From contig JAOPHQ010003988.1 of assembly GCA_030340625.1 (NCBI GenBank), forward strand, positions 124,001 to 188,000: a DNA stretch of 64,000 nucleotides, read 5' to 3'. This DNA comes from Merluccius polli. Lineage: Eukaryota; Chordata; Actinopteri; Gadiformes; Merlucciidae. Made by a program: the position numbers and the translations under genes. The notes below the pieces were generated by a model that was not told the origin of the DNA, ran no database searches, and saw only the letters and a list, made by a program, of their open reading frames with translations. Below are positions 22,140 through 33,539 of this stretch, piece after piece (the first letter of the stretch is position 1; each line of letters starts with the position of its first letter).

Positions 22140-22340
22140 AGTGAATTGATATGTGGTCTACAGAGCGCGTTGATGGTTCGGTTTATGGCGTGGCTTACTG
22201 ATGGTTGCGATATTCCTAAATCATCGGCATTGCAAAGTTGCATTTTCCCTGTTGCTAAATATCGTAGTGTTGCCAAACATTTTATTTCCGGACTAATCGG
22301 GTTATTCTCAGTGGCGGATGCAGAACGTGGCAGATGGGTG
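22140..22340 (-). pseudogene. Harbinger transposase, helix-turn-helix exon
   Basis: The minus strand reads ISPEIKCLATLRYLATGKMQ, then LCNADDLGISQPSVSHAINR and TINAL. This matches the N-terminal DNA-binding part of HARBI1-like transposases and fits between the 25-kb and 21.9-kb pieces. Confidence 0.8.
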
Positions 22341-22819
22341 GGCCTGGATTAAGTCGGGGTGGGCCTGAATCTAGGGTGTCCCAAAATCAAAGCAGTTGTC
22401 CTGAATCCTAAATTCAGAAGCACCACTAAAGGGACAGTGTTTCTCATACATAGACATAATTGATTACGCTTTTTTTTCCCCCAGCGCGATTTGATAATAG
22501 CCTATAACTATCGTTCAATTTATTCATCTCCGCGCAGCTGTCTTTCTCGTTCACACACGCATGCTTGCACTGAGTGCCCTATAGTCTTATTATTAAGAAC
22601 TAACTTTAAATAATTAATATTGCGCTGAATCATTTCAAATGCTTCTTCTTGCTTTAAAATTGTCTCAACAGGTGACTCTGAAGAACAATAGATAAGCATA
22701 CAGGTATATTTAACCTAGAATCAGAAAGTGTGAGTTGCCGCCCGCTGCACAAACCGCGCTGACCGACTCCACCGAACACCATGACACTCGATCCACAAAG
22801 TACTACCTCACACCACATC

Positions 22820-24751
22820 CAGTGGCGACTGGTCATTAGGGGCAGGTGGGGCAGAGCCCCACCTTCTCTCACAAGAAAAAATAAAAAATAAAAAATAAAT
22901 TTAAATTTAAAAAATTTAAAAAAAAATAAAAAATTATATATACATTTTTTTTTAAATATATATATTTCAAAAAAATCTCCCCATAAAGTACTGTAAAATA
23001 ATGTTTGGCGCTTTTAGTTCATTTTTAGTCGACCCTAGCTTGCTTCTTCAGCCTGAGGGGGGCTGGTGGGGCTAGAAATGGCTTTAAGTGGAGCTAGCCC
23101 CACCTGTCTAATGGTAGTGTGTATTGGGACTTGAAAAATTGAACTGCGCATGCTCAGCATGTTCTCCGTTGAAGTGGACGGAGAAAAATATTTTTCCTAT
23201 GGTAGGGCTATCCCCACCGGCACTGTATGGACATATATGGTTCGTTCCGCTACAGCGTCATTTCATTGTTCGCAGCTATTGGCTGTAGTGTGCGGCGCGG
23301 CGTGATGAGTCATGACTCGAGTGACTTCGTCCTCACGTGTGCGCCGTGTGAGAAGTTGCTAACAAGCATGTCGGAGGTACGCAAACGAAAACAGGTATGT
23401 ACTCGGTCGGATCATCACTTGTATTAAACTGTGTGGGAAATGTGAGACAGCACTGCGGGGTCACGACGAGTCGGCGGTCTGAATCCGGGGATACTCCGGT
23501 GTATTTTTGAGACGATGTGTGAGGGCGATGCTCGGCTTCAGCGGCACTATGACGCTCAGCCCGTATTCAAAGGGACATCACCATACAGGACCAACTGTTA
23601 GACTGCATGTATGAAGTGGACAGGGACAGCCGAACAAGTGGACGAGACATCATGTGTTGCTGTACAGGCCGACGAGACAACGGATGTCTCCTGTAAATCA
23701 CAGATGGTGGTTGTGCTGCGGTACCTTCTGCCGTAACACAGTGACAGTTAAGCGTTGTTCTTGTCAATGTTGTGTCTGTTTATGTTTGTCCCGTCTTATA
23801 TGTCCCCACTCCTGGCCTGCACCTTGTCGTGGTGAGTGGGCTTTAAACCAAGACAGGCCATTCTGAATCTTTTCTTTCACAGCTGTTATCTTTGGTTTCT
23901 CCTCCAGGACACTGCCTGGGCCTATGGGAGGTCTCCATGGTAACATGATATTGGGTTCTTATAGTGGCTCTTACAGCTGTTTGCACTAGTGTCATTTTAG
24001 GTTTGCGGAAGCTTAGTTTAAAGTTTAAAAACTATACTTTCATTATTGCAATGTTTTGATGTCAGCAATAAAACATTAAAAGCTGCACTAATGTACTTTA
24101 TTAATTAAATATATATGATACATGGATAACAGTCACTTAGTTCAAAAACCAAAAGCCCAGCATACTGAATAGTGTTAAAGTATATTTTATTTGTAATGGT
24201 TGAGCCCCAGTACCTGCCTGCTGTCCTGGTTATCTTTCCACAGTTCCTTGTGGTGGAGCTGAGGGCTGAATAGAGAATGGGACACACCAAGCCAGGGCTA
24301 CAAACAGCATGGTGGGACACTGACAAGTAAGTTAGACCAATGAAGAAAGCTCAATCTCTATTTTGAAATACTTTTGCTTTTTTATGAAAATTACCAATTT
24401 TATTTGTAATATATTAGGGCTGTAACGTTTTCAAAAAATGAATTTCAAACAAATTTAAAATGCCCCGTAATTTGTTTGAATATATTCTAATACCCCCTCC
24501 ACATTGGCTTGGTTTACTGATAGGTTTAGAGCCGTTTAGCGTATTACTGCCTTCCACAGGTCAGATGTTGAACTAGATTTTACATACAGTCCTGTGTTGT
24601 GCAGGATAGCCGGGAACAGGCGGAGTCAACCTCCACAAAGATTGCCACGACTGTGAAAACAAACGGGTGGCGTCACGGACACTGGTACGTCATTTAAAAA
24701 AAAAAAAAAGTGCCTAGCCCCACCGGTTTTTTACATGTAGAAACGCCACTG
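22820..24751 (+). mobile_element. hAT element copy 1, 1932 bp, TSD ACCACATC
   Basis: The ends are CAGTGGCG and CGCCACTG. The perfect 8-bp duplication is at 22812-22819 and 24752-24759. The subterminal regions contain CCCCACC clusters in inverted arrangement. A short first exon (ATG 23368, MSEVRKRKQ, donor GTATGT at 23395) and a transposase scrap (23656-23736) show descent from a full hAT element. It is non-autonomous. Confidence 0.92.
23656..23736 (+). pseudogene. hAT (ZMYM1-like) transposase scrap
   Basis: In frame: VAVQADETTDVSCKSQ, MVVVLRYLLP, then stop. QADETTDVS is the first catalytic Asp region of hAT transposases related to ZMYM1-like proteins. Only 26 residues survive; the second copy is at 30419-30499. 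Confidence 0.7.
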
Positions 24752-25057
24752 ACCACATCACACATGAAACAAGTATTGTATTCATAAAAATTGGTTTATT
24801 AGCCTACTTATTTTGTCTGCTGTCAAAACTGAGCTTAATACAAAAGCCTATAGGTCTACCTACCATAGGCTAAATGGTTACCGAGCCAGATCCACATCAT
24901 TCACAAAAAGGCAACCTTATAGCCTATAATACGGCAGCGCAATTAGAGAGCACGGAGCTCTAACAAAACAACAAAAACAACATAACACTATTCAGTGCAC
25001 AACACATTTAAAGGAATGAAAAGCAACATTGCATAGTGCATGGGCGAGCCAGCTGTC

Positions 25058-25240
25058 AATCAGGGCGGGCACGTGCCCGCCCTGGCACGTGCCTGGTTAT
25101 TCCTGTTAGTTGTGGATGTTATTGCATCCCGCACTAATTCCACAACAAGTGTTATACCCTCACGATTTTGCCTATATCTCTTGATCAATTCAGTCTTCCA
25201 TTGTCTCCAAAACATTTCGTCTCGCAGCCATTTTCCGATT
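25058..25240 (-). pseudogene. Harbinger transposase, first exon (unit 1 of 3)
   Basis: The minus strand shows ATGGCTGCGAGACG just inside the element end, then ELIKRYRQNREGITLVVELV and RDAITSTTNRNNQA. An extra base after the first 13 codons puts the ATG out of frame with the conserved block. The same exon recurs in array units 2 and 3 (about 26615-26818 and 28130-28333). Confidence 0.7.
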
Positions 25241-25568
25241 CTTTGTGAATAGGTCTTACTGAGTTAGGAGTCCTCTCGAGGACTTTTAAGCTCTCCTATA
25301 GACTTAGGTGCTTTTAGGCCTAAAATACTTTGTGAATTGCTCTATTTCTTGTCAAATGACCCTTTGAGACAGCTCATGGCAATTTTCTTGATGTGATCAA
25401 CTTAACTGAAAAGAAGACAAACGTACGCGTCCGATGTCGATAAGGTTTTGCCTTTTTGACTAACAAGTCTGATTTCCGATGAACATTTAAAAGCAGCATA
25501 TTTCACGCCATCGCTATCTTCATGTGATAAGACAGCAGCAGAACCACCGGCGTTTCCAATGATTGTTA

Positions 25569-26275
25569 GTTAACCCAACTATAGTCTCTATTCATCTGGT
25601 TAGTTACATTAACGCAACTATAGTCGCTATTCATCTGGTTAGTTACATTAACGCAACTATAGTCTCTATTCATCTAGTTACATTAACCCAACTATAGTCT
25701 CTATTCATCTGGTTAGTTACATTAACCCAACTATAGTCTCTATTCATCTGGTTAGTTACATTAACCCAACTATAGTCTCTATTCATCTGGTTAGTTACAT
25801 TAACCCAACTATAGTCTCTATTCATCTGGTTAGTTACATTAACCCAACTATAGTCTCTATTCATCTGGTTAGTTACATTACCCAACTATAGTCTCTATTC
25901 ATCTGGTTAGTTACATTAACCCAACTATAGTCTCTATTCATCTGGTTAGTTACATTACCCAACTCTCTATTCATCTGGTTAGTTACATTAACCCAACTAT
26001 AGTCTCTATTCATCTGGTTAGTTACATTACCCAACTATAGTCTCTATTCATCTGGTTAGTTACATTAACCCAACTATAGTCTCTATTCATCTGGTTAGTT
26101 ACATTAACCCAACTATAGTCTCTAGTTACATTACCCAACTATAATCTCTATTCATCTGGTTAGTTACATTACCCAACTATAGTCTCTATTTACCTGGTTA
26201 GTTACATTACCCAACTATAGTCTCTATTTACCTGGTTAGTGAAATAAACACAACTATAGTCTGTATTAATCTGAT
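25569..26275. repeat. Minisatellite block 1, about 38-bp unit
   Basis: About 18 units built from CCAACTATAGTCTCTATTCA and TCTGGTTAGTTACATTAA, with 34-bp variants. The same blocks occur at 27150-27775 and 28665-28990, and in short form at 45490-45640. Confidence 0.95.
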
Positions 26276-27149
26276 GTAATAGCACAACATACTCTGTACT
26301 TATATATTGCATAAGACGACCTTTACCCTACCTGTTGATGCTCAGTCTATCAGAAACCGGTCTGATCTATGTTACAGTCAGGGTTGCCACCTTTCAGAAA
26401 TGAAAATACGAGACGCCCACCACGGGCCCGACTCCTATGGGGCGGGGTGCCTGCAGCAGTGGTATGTTGTATTTTGTGCTGGTGTTTTTAGTAAGGGGGT
26501 GATCAAGAAAGCAATTAGGCTCTAACAAAACAACAAAAACAACATAACACTATTCAGTGCACAACACATTTAAAGGAATGAAAAGCAACATTGCATAGTG
26601 CATGGGCGAGCCAGCTGTCAATCAGGGCGGGCACGTGCCCACCCAGGCACGTGCCCGCCCTGGCACGTGCCTGGTTATTCCTGTTAGTTGTGGATGTTAT
26701 TGCATCCCGCACTAATTCCACAACAAGTGTTATACCCTCACGATTTTGCCTATATCTCTTGATCAATTCAGTCTTCCATTGTCTCCAAAACATTTCGTCT
26801 CGCAGCCATTTTCCGATTCTTTGTGAATAGGTCTAACTGAGTTAGGAGTCCTCTCGAGGACTTTTAAGCTCTCCTATAGACTTAGGTGCTACTTTTAGGC
26901 CTAAAATACTTTGTGAATTGCTCTATTTCTTGTCAAATGACCCTTTGAGACAGCTCATGGCAATTTTCTTGATGTGATCAACTTAACTGAAAAGAAGACA
27001 AACGTACGCGTCCGATGTCGATAAGGTTTTGCCTTTTTGACTAACAAGTCTGATTTCCGATGAACATTTAAAAGCAGCATATTTCACGCCATCGCTATCT
27101 TCATGTGATAAGACAGCAGCAGAACCACCGGCGTTTCCAATGATTGTTA

Positions 27150-27775
27150 GTTAACCCAACTATAGTCTCTATTCATCTGGTTAGTTACATTAACGCAACT
27201 ATAGTCTCTATTCATCTGGTTAGTTACATTAACGCAACTATAGTCTCTATTCATCTAGTTACATTAACCCAACTATAGTCTCTATTCATCTGGTTAGTTA
27301 CATTAACCCAACTATAGTCTCTATTCATCTGGTTAGTTACATTAACCCAACTATAGTCTCTATTCATCTGGTTAGTTACATTAACCCAACTATAGTCTCT
27401 ATTCATCTGGTTAGTTACATTAACCCAACTATAGTCTCTATTCATCTGGTTAGTTACATTACCCAACTATAGTCTCTATTCATCTGGTTAGTTACATTAA
27501 CCCAACTATAGTCTCTATTCATCTGGTTAGTTACATTACCCAACTATAGTCTCTATTCATCTGGTTAGTTACATTAACCCAACTATAGTCTCTATTCATC
27601 TGGTTAGTTACATTAACCCAACTATAGTCTCTAGTTACATTACCCAACTATAATCTCTATTCATCTGGTTAGTTACATTACCCAACTATAGTCTCTATTT
27701 ACCTGGTTAGTTACATTACCCAACTATAGTCTCTATTTACCTGGTTAGTGAAATAAACACAACTATAGTCTGTAT
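27150..27775. repeat. Minisatellite block 2
   Basis: About 16 units of the same 38-bp repeat inside array unit 2. Confidence 0.95.
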
Positions 27776-28664
27776 TAATCTGATGTAATAGCACAACATA
27801 GTCTGTACTTATATATATTGCATAGATAAAGACGACCTTACCCTACCTGTTGATGCTCAGTCTATCAGAAACCGGTCTGATCTATGTTACAGTCAGGGTT
27901 GCCACCTTTCAGAAATGAAAATACGAGACGCCCACCACGGGCCCGACTCCTATGGGGCGGGGTGCCTGCAGCAGTGGTATGTTGTATTTTGTGCTGGTGT
28001 TTTTAGTAAGGGGGTGATCAAGAAAGCAATTAGGCTCTAACAAAACAACAAAAACAACATAACACTATTCAGTGCACAACACATTTAAAGGAATGAAAAG
28101 CAACATTGCATAGTGCATGGGCGAGCCAGCTGTCAATCAGGGCGGGCACGTGCCCACCCAGGCACGTGCCCGCCCTGGCACGTGCCTGGTTATTCCTGTT
28201 AGTTGTGGATGTTATTGCATCCCGCACTAATTCCACAACAAGTGTTATACCCTCACGATTTTGCCTATATCTCTTGATCAATTCAGTCTTCCATTGTCTC
28301 CAAAACATTTCGTCTCGCAGCCATTTTCCGATTCTTTGTGAATAGGTCTAACTGAGTTAGGAGTCCTCTCGAGGACTTTTAAGCTCTCCTATAGACTTAG
28401 GTGCTACTTTTAGGCCTAAAATACTTTGTGAATTGCTCTATTTCTTGTCAAATGACCCTTTGAGACAGCTCATGGCAATTTTCTTGATGTGATCAACTTA
28501 ACTGAAAAGAAGACAAACGTACGCGTCGGATGTCGATAAGGTTTTGCCTTTTTGACTAACAAGTCTGATTTCCGATGAACATTTAAAAGCAGCATATTTC
28601 ACGCCATCGCTATCTTCATGTGATAAGACAGCAGCAGAACCACCGGCGTTTCCAATGATTGTTA

Positions 28665-28990
28665 GTTAACCCAACTATAGTCTCTATTCATCTGGTTAGT
28701 TACATTAACCCAACTATAGTCTCTATTCATCTGGTTAGTTACATTAACCCAACTATAGTCTCTATTCATCTGGTTAGTTACATTAACCCAACTATAGTCT
28801 CTATTCATCTGGTTAGTTACATTAACGCAACTATAGTCTCTATTCATCTGGTTAGTTACATTAACCCAACTATAGTCTCTATTCATCTGGTTAGTTACAT
28901 TACCCAACTATAATCTCTATTCATCTGGTTAGTTACATTACCCAACTATAGTCTCTATTTACCTGGTTAGTGAAATAAACACAACTATAG
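28665..28990. repeat. Minisatellite block 3
   Basis: About 8 units inside array unit 3; the contraction explains its shorter length. Confidence 0.95.
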
Positions 28991-29255
28991 TCTGTATTAA
29001 TCTGATGTAATAGCACAACATAGTCTGTACTTATATATATTGCATAGATAAAGACGACCTTACCCTACCTGTTGATGCTCAGTCTATCAGAAACCGGTCT
29101 GATCTATGTTACAGTCAGGGTTGCCACCTTTCAGAAATGAAAATACGAGACGCCCACCACGGGCCCGACTCCTATGGGGCGGGGTGCCTGCAGCAGTGGT
29201 ATGTTGTATTTTGTGCTGGTGTTTTTAGTAAGGGGGTGATCAAGAAAGCAATTAG

Positions 29256-29574
29256 TCATACTTAAAGCTTGAAATGCTTTATTACCAATGAACACATTCT
29301 CTTATAAAGTGCAGTCAAATAAATATTGAATGAAATCTCTTTGTGTGGCGTGTGCAACAGTGAACTTTTAAAATATAAACTAAATAAATTGAGAACTTCA
29401 TGTAACTTTTTAAGTGCATAACTATAGGGACTCTCTTTGAACATTTTTACTTAAAGAAAAAAAACTACAAAAAAACAACAAAAACATGCATAAACTTATC
29501 TAAACGGGGGGTCTGGGGGTCGTCCCCCAGAAAAATTTTGAAAGAAGTAGATGCAATGTCCCGCATTCTGGTGC
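29256..29574. other. Non-coding flank of array and hAT copy
   Basis: No gene. A G/C hairpin (GGGGGTCTGGGGGTCGTCCC) lies at 29506-29528. Confidence 0.4.
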
Positions 29575-29582
29575 ATTTTACC

Positions 29583-31514
29583 CAGTGGCGACTGGTCATT
29601 AGGGGCAGGTGGGGCAGAGCCCCACCTTCTCTCACAAGAAAAAATAAAAAATAAAAAAAAAATTTAAATTTAAAAAATTTAAAAAAAAATAAAAAATTAT
29701 ATATACATTTTTTTTTAAATATATATATTTCAAAAAAATCTCCCCATAAAGTACTGTAAAATAATGTTTGGCGCTTTTAGTTCATTTTTAGTCGACCCTA
29801 GCTTGCTTCTTCAGCCTGAGGGGGGCTGGTCGGGCTAGAAATGGCTTTAAGTGGAGCTAGCCCCACCTGTCTAATGGTAGTGTGTATTGGGACTTGAAAA
29901 ATTGAACTGCGCATGCTCAGCATGTTCTCCGTTGAAGTGGACGGAGAAAAATATTTTTCCTATGGTAGGGCTATCCCCACCGGCACTGTATGGACATATA
30001 TGGTTCGTTCCGCTACAGCGTCATTTCATTGTTCGCAGCTATTGGCTGTAGTGTGCGGCGCGGCGTGATGAGTCATGACTCGAGTGACTTCGTCCTCACG
30101 TGTGCGCCGTGTGAGAAGTTGCTAACAAGCATGTCGGAGGTACGCAAACGAAAACAGGTATGTACTCGGTCGGATCATCACTTGTATTAAACTGTGTGGG
30201 AAATGTGAGACAGCACTGCGGGGTCACGACGAGTCGGCGGTCTGAATCCGGGGATACTCCGGTGTATTTTTGAGACGATGTGTGAGGGCGATGCTCGGCT
30301 TCAGCGGCACTATGACGCTCAGCCCGTATTCAAAGGGACATCACCATACAGGACCAACTGTTAGACTGCATGTATGAAGTGGACAGGGACAGCCGAACAA
30401 GTGGACGAGACATCATGTGTTGCTGTACAGGCCGACGAGACAACGGATGTCTCCTGTAAATCACAGATGGTGGTTGTGCTGCGGTACCTTCTGCCGTAAC
30501 ACAGTGACAGTTAAGCGTTGTTCTTGTCAATGTTGTGTCTGTTTATGTTTGTCCCGTCTTATATGTCCCCACTCCTGGCCTGCACCTTGTCGTGGTGAGT
30601 GGGCTTTAAACCAAGACAGGCCATTCTGAATCTTTTCTTTCACAGCTGTTATCTTTGGTTTCTCCTCCAGGACACTGCCTGGGCCTATGGGAGGTCTCCA
30701 TGGTAACATGATATTGGGTTCTTATAGTGGCTCTTACAGCTGTTTGCACTAGTGTCATTTTAGGTTTGCGGAAGCTTAGTTTAAAGTTTAAAAACTATAC
30801 TTTCATTATTGCAATGTTTTGATGTCAGCAATAAAACATTAAAAGCTGCACTAATGTACTTTATTAATTAAATATATATGATACATGGATAACAGTCACT
30901 TAGTTCAAAAACCAAAAGCCCAGCATACTGAATAGTGTTAAAGTATATTTTATTTGTAATGGTTGAGCCCCAGTACCTGCCTGCTGTCCTGGTTATCTTT
31001 CCACAGTTCCTTGTGGTGGAGCTGAGGGCTGAATAGAGAATGGGACACACCAAGCCAGGGCTACAAACAGCATGGTGGGCCACTGACAAGTAAGTTAGAC
31101 CAATGAAGAAAGCTCAATCTCTATTTTGAAATACTTTTGCTTTTTTATGAAAATTACCAATTTTATTTGTAATATATTAGGGCTGTAACGTTTTCAAAAA
31201 ATGAATTTCAAACAAATTTAAAATGCCCCGTAATTTGTTTGAATATATTCTAATACCCCCTCCACATTGGCTTGGTTTACTGATAGGTTTAGAGCCGTTT
31301 AGCGTATTACTGCCTTCCACAGGTCAGATGTTGAACTAGATTTTACATACAGTCCTGTGTTGTGCAGGATAGCCGGGAACAGGCGGAGTCAACCTCCACA
31401 AAGATTGCCACGACTGTGAAAACAAACGGGTGGCGTCACGGACACTGGTACGTCATTTAAAAAAAAAAAAAAGTGCCTAGCCCCACCGGTTTTTTACATG
31501 TAGAAACGCCACTG
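29583..31514 (+). mobile_element. hAT element copy 2, 1932 bp, TSD ATTTTACC
   Basis: Same length and orientation as copy 1, with about three substitutions noticed by eye. The perfect 8-bp duplication is at 29575-29582 and 31515-31522. The scrap at 30419-30499 is identical in reading to that in copy 1. Confidence 0.92.
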
Positions 31515-31522
31515 ATTTTACC

Positions 31523-32080
31523 ATGTTTTTAGATTCAAAATGATCTCCCTCTTTCATTGATTTTCCTTGGAGCTGGCATGGTCTGCAATTACTAATTATT
31601 ACGTCTGGTGTTGTAGGAGCCATTTCTATGTCAATGTGTGTAAGATACCAAATTGGTCCAGTAGGTGTCCTCATGGTGTTGGGTGTACATTTCTGTATAG
31701 GTGGGAACTTTCTGACAGGTGTCAGGTGTTGCTAGACGGAGGAGCACACAGTTTTTCGACCGCTCCGGGCTCACGTTTGTTTGTTGTATGTGACACAGCT
31801 GAATGGACTTTATATGCACTGGCAATGGATACTTGCATGTTATTGAAGATCCTTGAAACGGTGAGAAATAAAATACGCATCAAATCAAGAAGCAAATCCG
31901 GAAGCTGTTTGTTTCACTAGACACAAGTTATAGTCGTGCAGTAGCCAGCGCGTCGACTACTTTTAGCCTGTCTATGCAGCCCCTCAGTGGCTTTAAGTTT
32001 TAGGTTTAGCCGCTACATTCAAGTCGAAAAACTGCTTAATGATGCCGGAACGGCACTAGATGCCGGAACGGCACGTCGTT
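31523..32080. other. Unassigned spacer
   Basis: A plus frame (31567-31920) and a minus frame (31477-31674) are open, but neither resembles a protein I know. An 18-bp direct repeat (GATGCCGGAACGGCAC) lies at 32041-32073. Confidence 0.35.
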
Positions 32081-32094
32081 ACGCCAGTGCCCTT

Positions 32095-32573
32095 GCGCCA
32101 GTTGTACGTGAGCCGGATCCCCGCCCTGAACGACGCAACGCGGTCGACAGTCACGCCGGGGGCGTGAGGGTCGCGACCGGCTCTGGGTCGGCTTGGAAGG
32201 GTTCGGGGGCGAAGGTGGCCGGCGGCTTCGGCCTCTGGCTTTACAGCGCTCCCCCGCTCCGACCTCGCCGTTTCCCGGGGTCGTGGACGCAGTATCTCAC
32301 TGCACCTTCCTCCCCCCTCACCCCCTCGCCCCCGGCGTGACTGTCGACCGGGACGGACTGTCCTCAGTGCGTCCCAACCGCGTCGCGTCGTTCAGGGCGG
32401 GGATCCGGCTCACGTACAACTGGCGCAAGGGGTCGGCGGCGATGTCGGCTACCCACCCGACCCGTCTTGAAAACGGGCCAAGGAGTCTAACGCACGCGCG
32501 AGTCAGAGGGTCCTACGAATCCCCGCGGCGCAATGAAAGTAAGGGCCGGCGCGCCGGCTGAGGTGGGATCCCA
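32095..32573 (+). rRNA. 28S rRNA fragment (D2-D3 region), pseudogene
   Basis: The sequence GGCGATGTCGGCTACCCACC, CCAAGGAGTCTAACGC, GCGGCGCAATGAAAG and GAGGTGGGATCCC is the highly conserved 28S core after expansion segment D2. The preceding GC-rich stretch fits D2 itself. Only about 480 nt are present, with small differences from the usual core (a diverged GAAAACGGGCC and an AATGAAAGTAAGG). It is isolated from any rDNA unit, so it is a dispersed, non-functional copy. Confidence 0.85.
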
Positions 32574-32929
32574 GTCCCCTGTTTATCTGTTTCGGAGCCT
32601 ATTCTCTTAATGTTGCGGATCGTTTGTAACTTCATTGCAATTTAATTCAATTTACTGTCGTTCTATTTTCCATAACCGTTGTGTTATAATGATGCTATAG
32701 GTCCACGGTCATTTAATAGGCCTATTGCTGCAATTTTTCTTTTACGCGGCTGAAAATAACCGTAGGCCTACTTTCTGTCACTGAGCAGTGTCTGTCACTC
32801 GTCCTCTTAAAAGTGGAAGCTTGTGCGTAGCTTTGTTGCATTATATTGAAACTTTGTTGATGGTGTTATTGTCATGCGTGTTCTGGTTATTTGTGCATGA
32901 TTAAACATGAGTCTATATATTGTGGCAAC

Positions 32930-33400
32930 GTCGGGGAGGAGAAGAGGTGCCACCAAACCAGTATTGAAAAACAGTTGACTGTCCACACCAATTTCACAAT
33001 TAATCCAATTTATTGGAGATTCGGGAGAGGGGGAGAGAGGGGAAAACGCCGCCGCAGCGGAGGGGGGGTCGGTCCTGAGGGGGCTCAGGCTCTGGACTCG
33101 TCGTCGGTGGTTGAGCGTGGGGTTCGGTGCACGGGGGCGGGTTCTCAGACGGTCCAGGGTTCGGCGGGAGGGAGGGATGTCAGACAGGCGGGGGTCGGTA
33201 CACAGGCGGGCTCTCAGACGGACCAGGGCTCGGCGGGCGGGAGGGATGTCAGACAGGCAGGGGTCGGTACACGGGCGGGTTCTCAGACGGTGCAAGGGTC
33301 GATCGGCCAACGGGGTTCTCCTGGGGAAAAGGGTCATACACAGCGCTTTTATCTCTCTCTCTCTACTTACTACCACCATACTGGCTATAAAGAGATGAAA
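32930..33400 (-). repeat. Possible LTR with 69-bp tandem repeats
   Basis: Read on the minus strand, a TATA-like GATAAAAGCG (near 33345) and an AATAAA (33010) lie upstream of an end GACGTTGCCACA at 32931. Between them, 33127-33300 holds about 2.5 units of a 69-bp GC-rich repeat containing TCAGACGG and GGGATGTCAGACAGG. No TSD found. Confidence 0.35.
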
Positions 33401-33539
33401 AAGTCTTAATTCTGTGGTGTCATCAATGCCATTGCTAATGTTCCAAACACCAACAGCTTCAAGACATACCAAGATCTTCTGAATGTCACTGCCTGATCTC
33501 TCTCCAATCTGACCAATGGAAATCCTTCTGCAGCTGACT

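Larger units (their letters stand above)
15905..25345 (-). mobile_element. Decayed PIF/Harbinger element with scattered transposase
   Basis: The left end begins GGCCGTATTCACAAAGC. The right end, near 25345, carries the inverted motif ATACTTTGTGAATTG. ATTCACAAAG recurs about 100 bp inside both ends. Four minus-strand pieces give successive blocks of one HARBI1-like transposase: 25058-25240, 22140-22340, 21586-21918 and 16805-16946. Later insertions separate them. The right end is approximate because family R diverges there. Confidence 0.65.
24957..29255. repeat. Tandem array of a 1.2-1.6-kb composite unit (3 copies)
   Basis: Units start at GCTCTAACAAAAC and end at GCAATTAG: 24957-26518, 26519-28033 and 28034-29255. 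Each holds, in order, a Harbinger end with its first transposase exon, the family R segment TTTGCCTTTTTGACTAACAA, a minisatellite block and a conserved 3' part. Lengths differ mainly through minisatellite copy number and, in unit 1, loss of about 26 bp of a CACGTG cluster. GCAATTAG also occurs at 24939-24946 just before unit 1, a likely recombination site. Confidence 0.9.

Noticed and set aside
26554..28345. 79-aa open frames on both strands repeated in the array
   Set aside because: The minus frame holds a real Harbinger fragment but is truncated and frameshifted from its ATG; the plus frame is its shadow. Not separate genes.
25569..28990. Regular repeats of about 38 bp resembling a CRISPR array
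   Set aside because: Whole units repeat without unique spacers, in an animal genome, and they lie inside a larger tandem unit. It is a minisatellite.
31567..31920. 117-aa plus open frame
   Set aside because: No recognisable motif and an antisense open frame beside it; not enough support for a gene.
31987..32561. Two 117-122-aa plus open frames
   Set aside because: They lie in the 28S rRNA fragment, which explains the composition.
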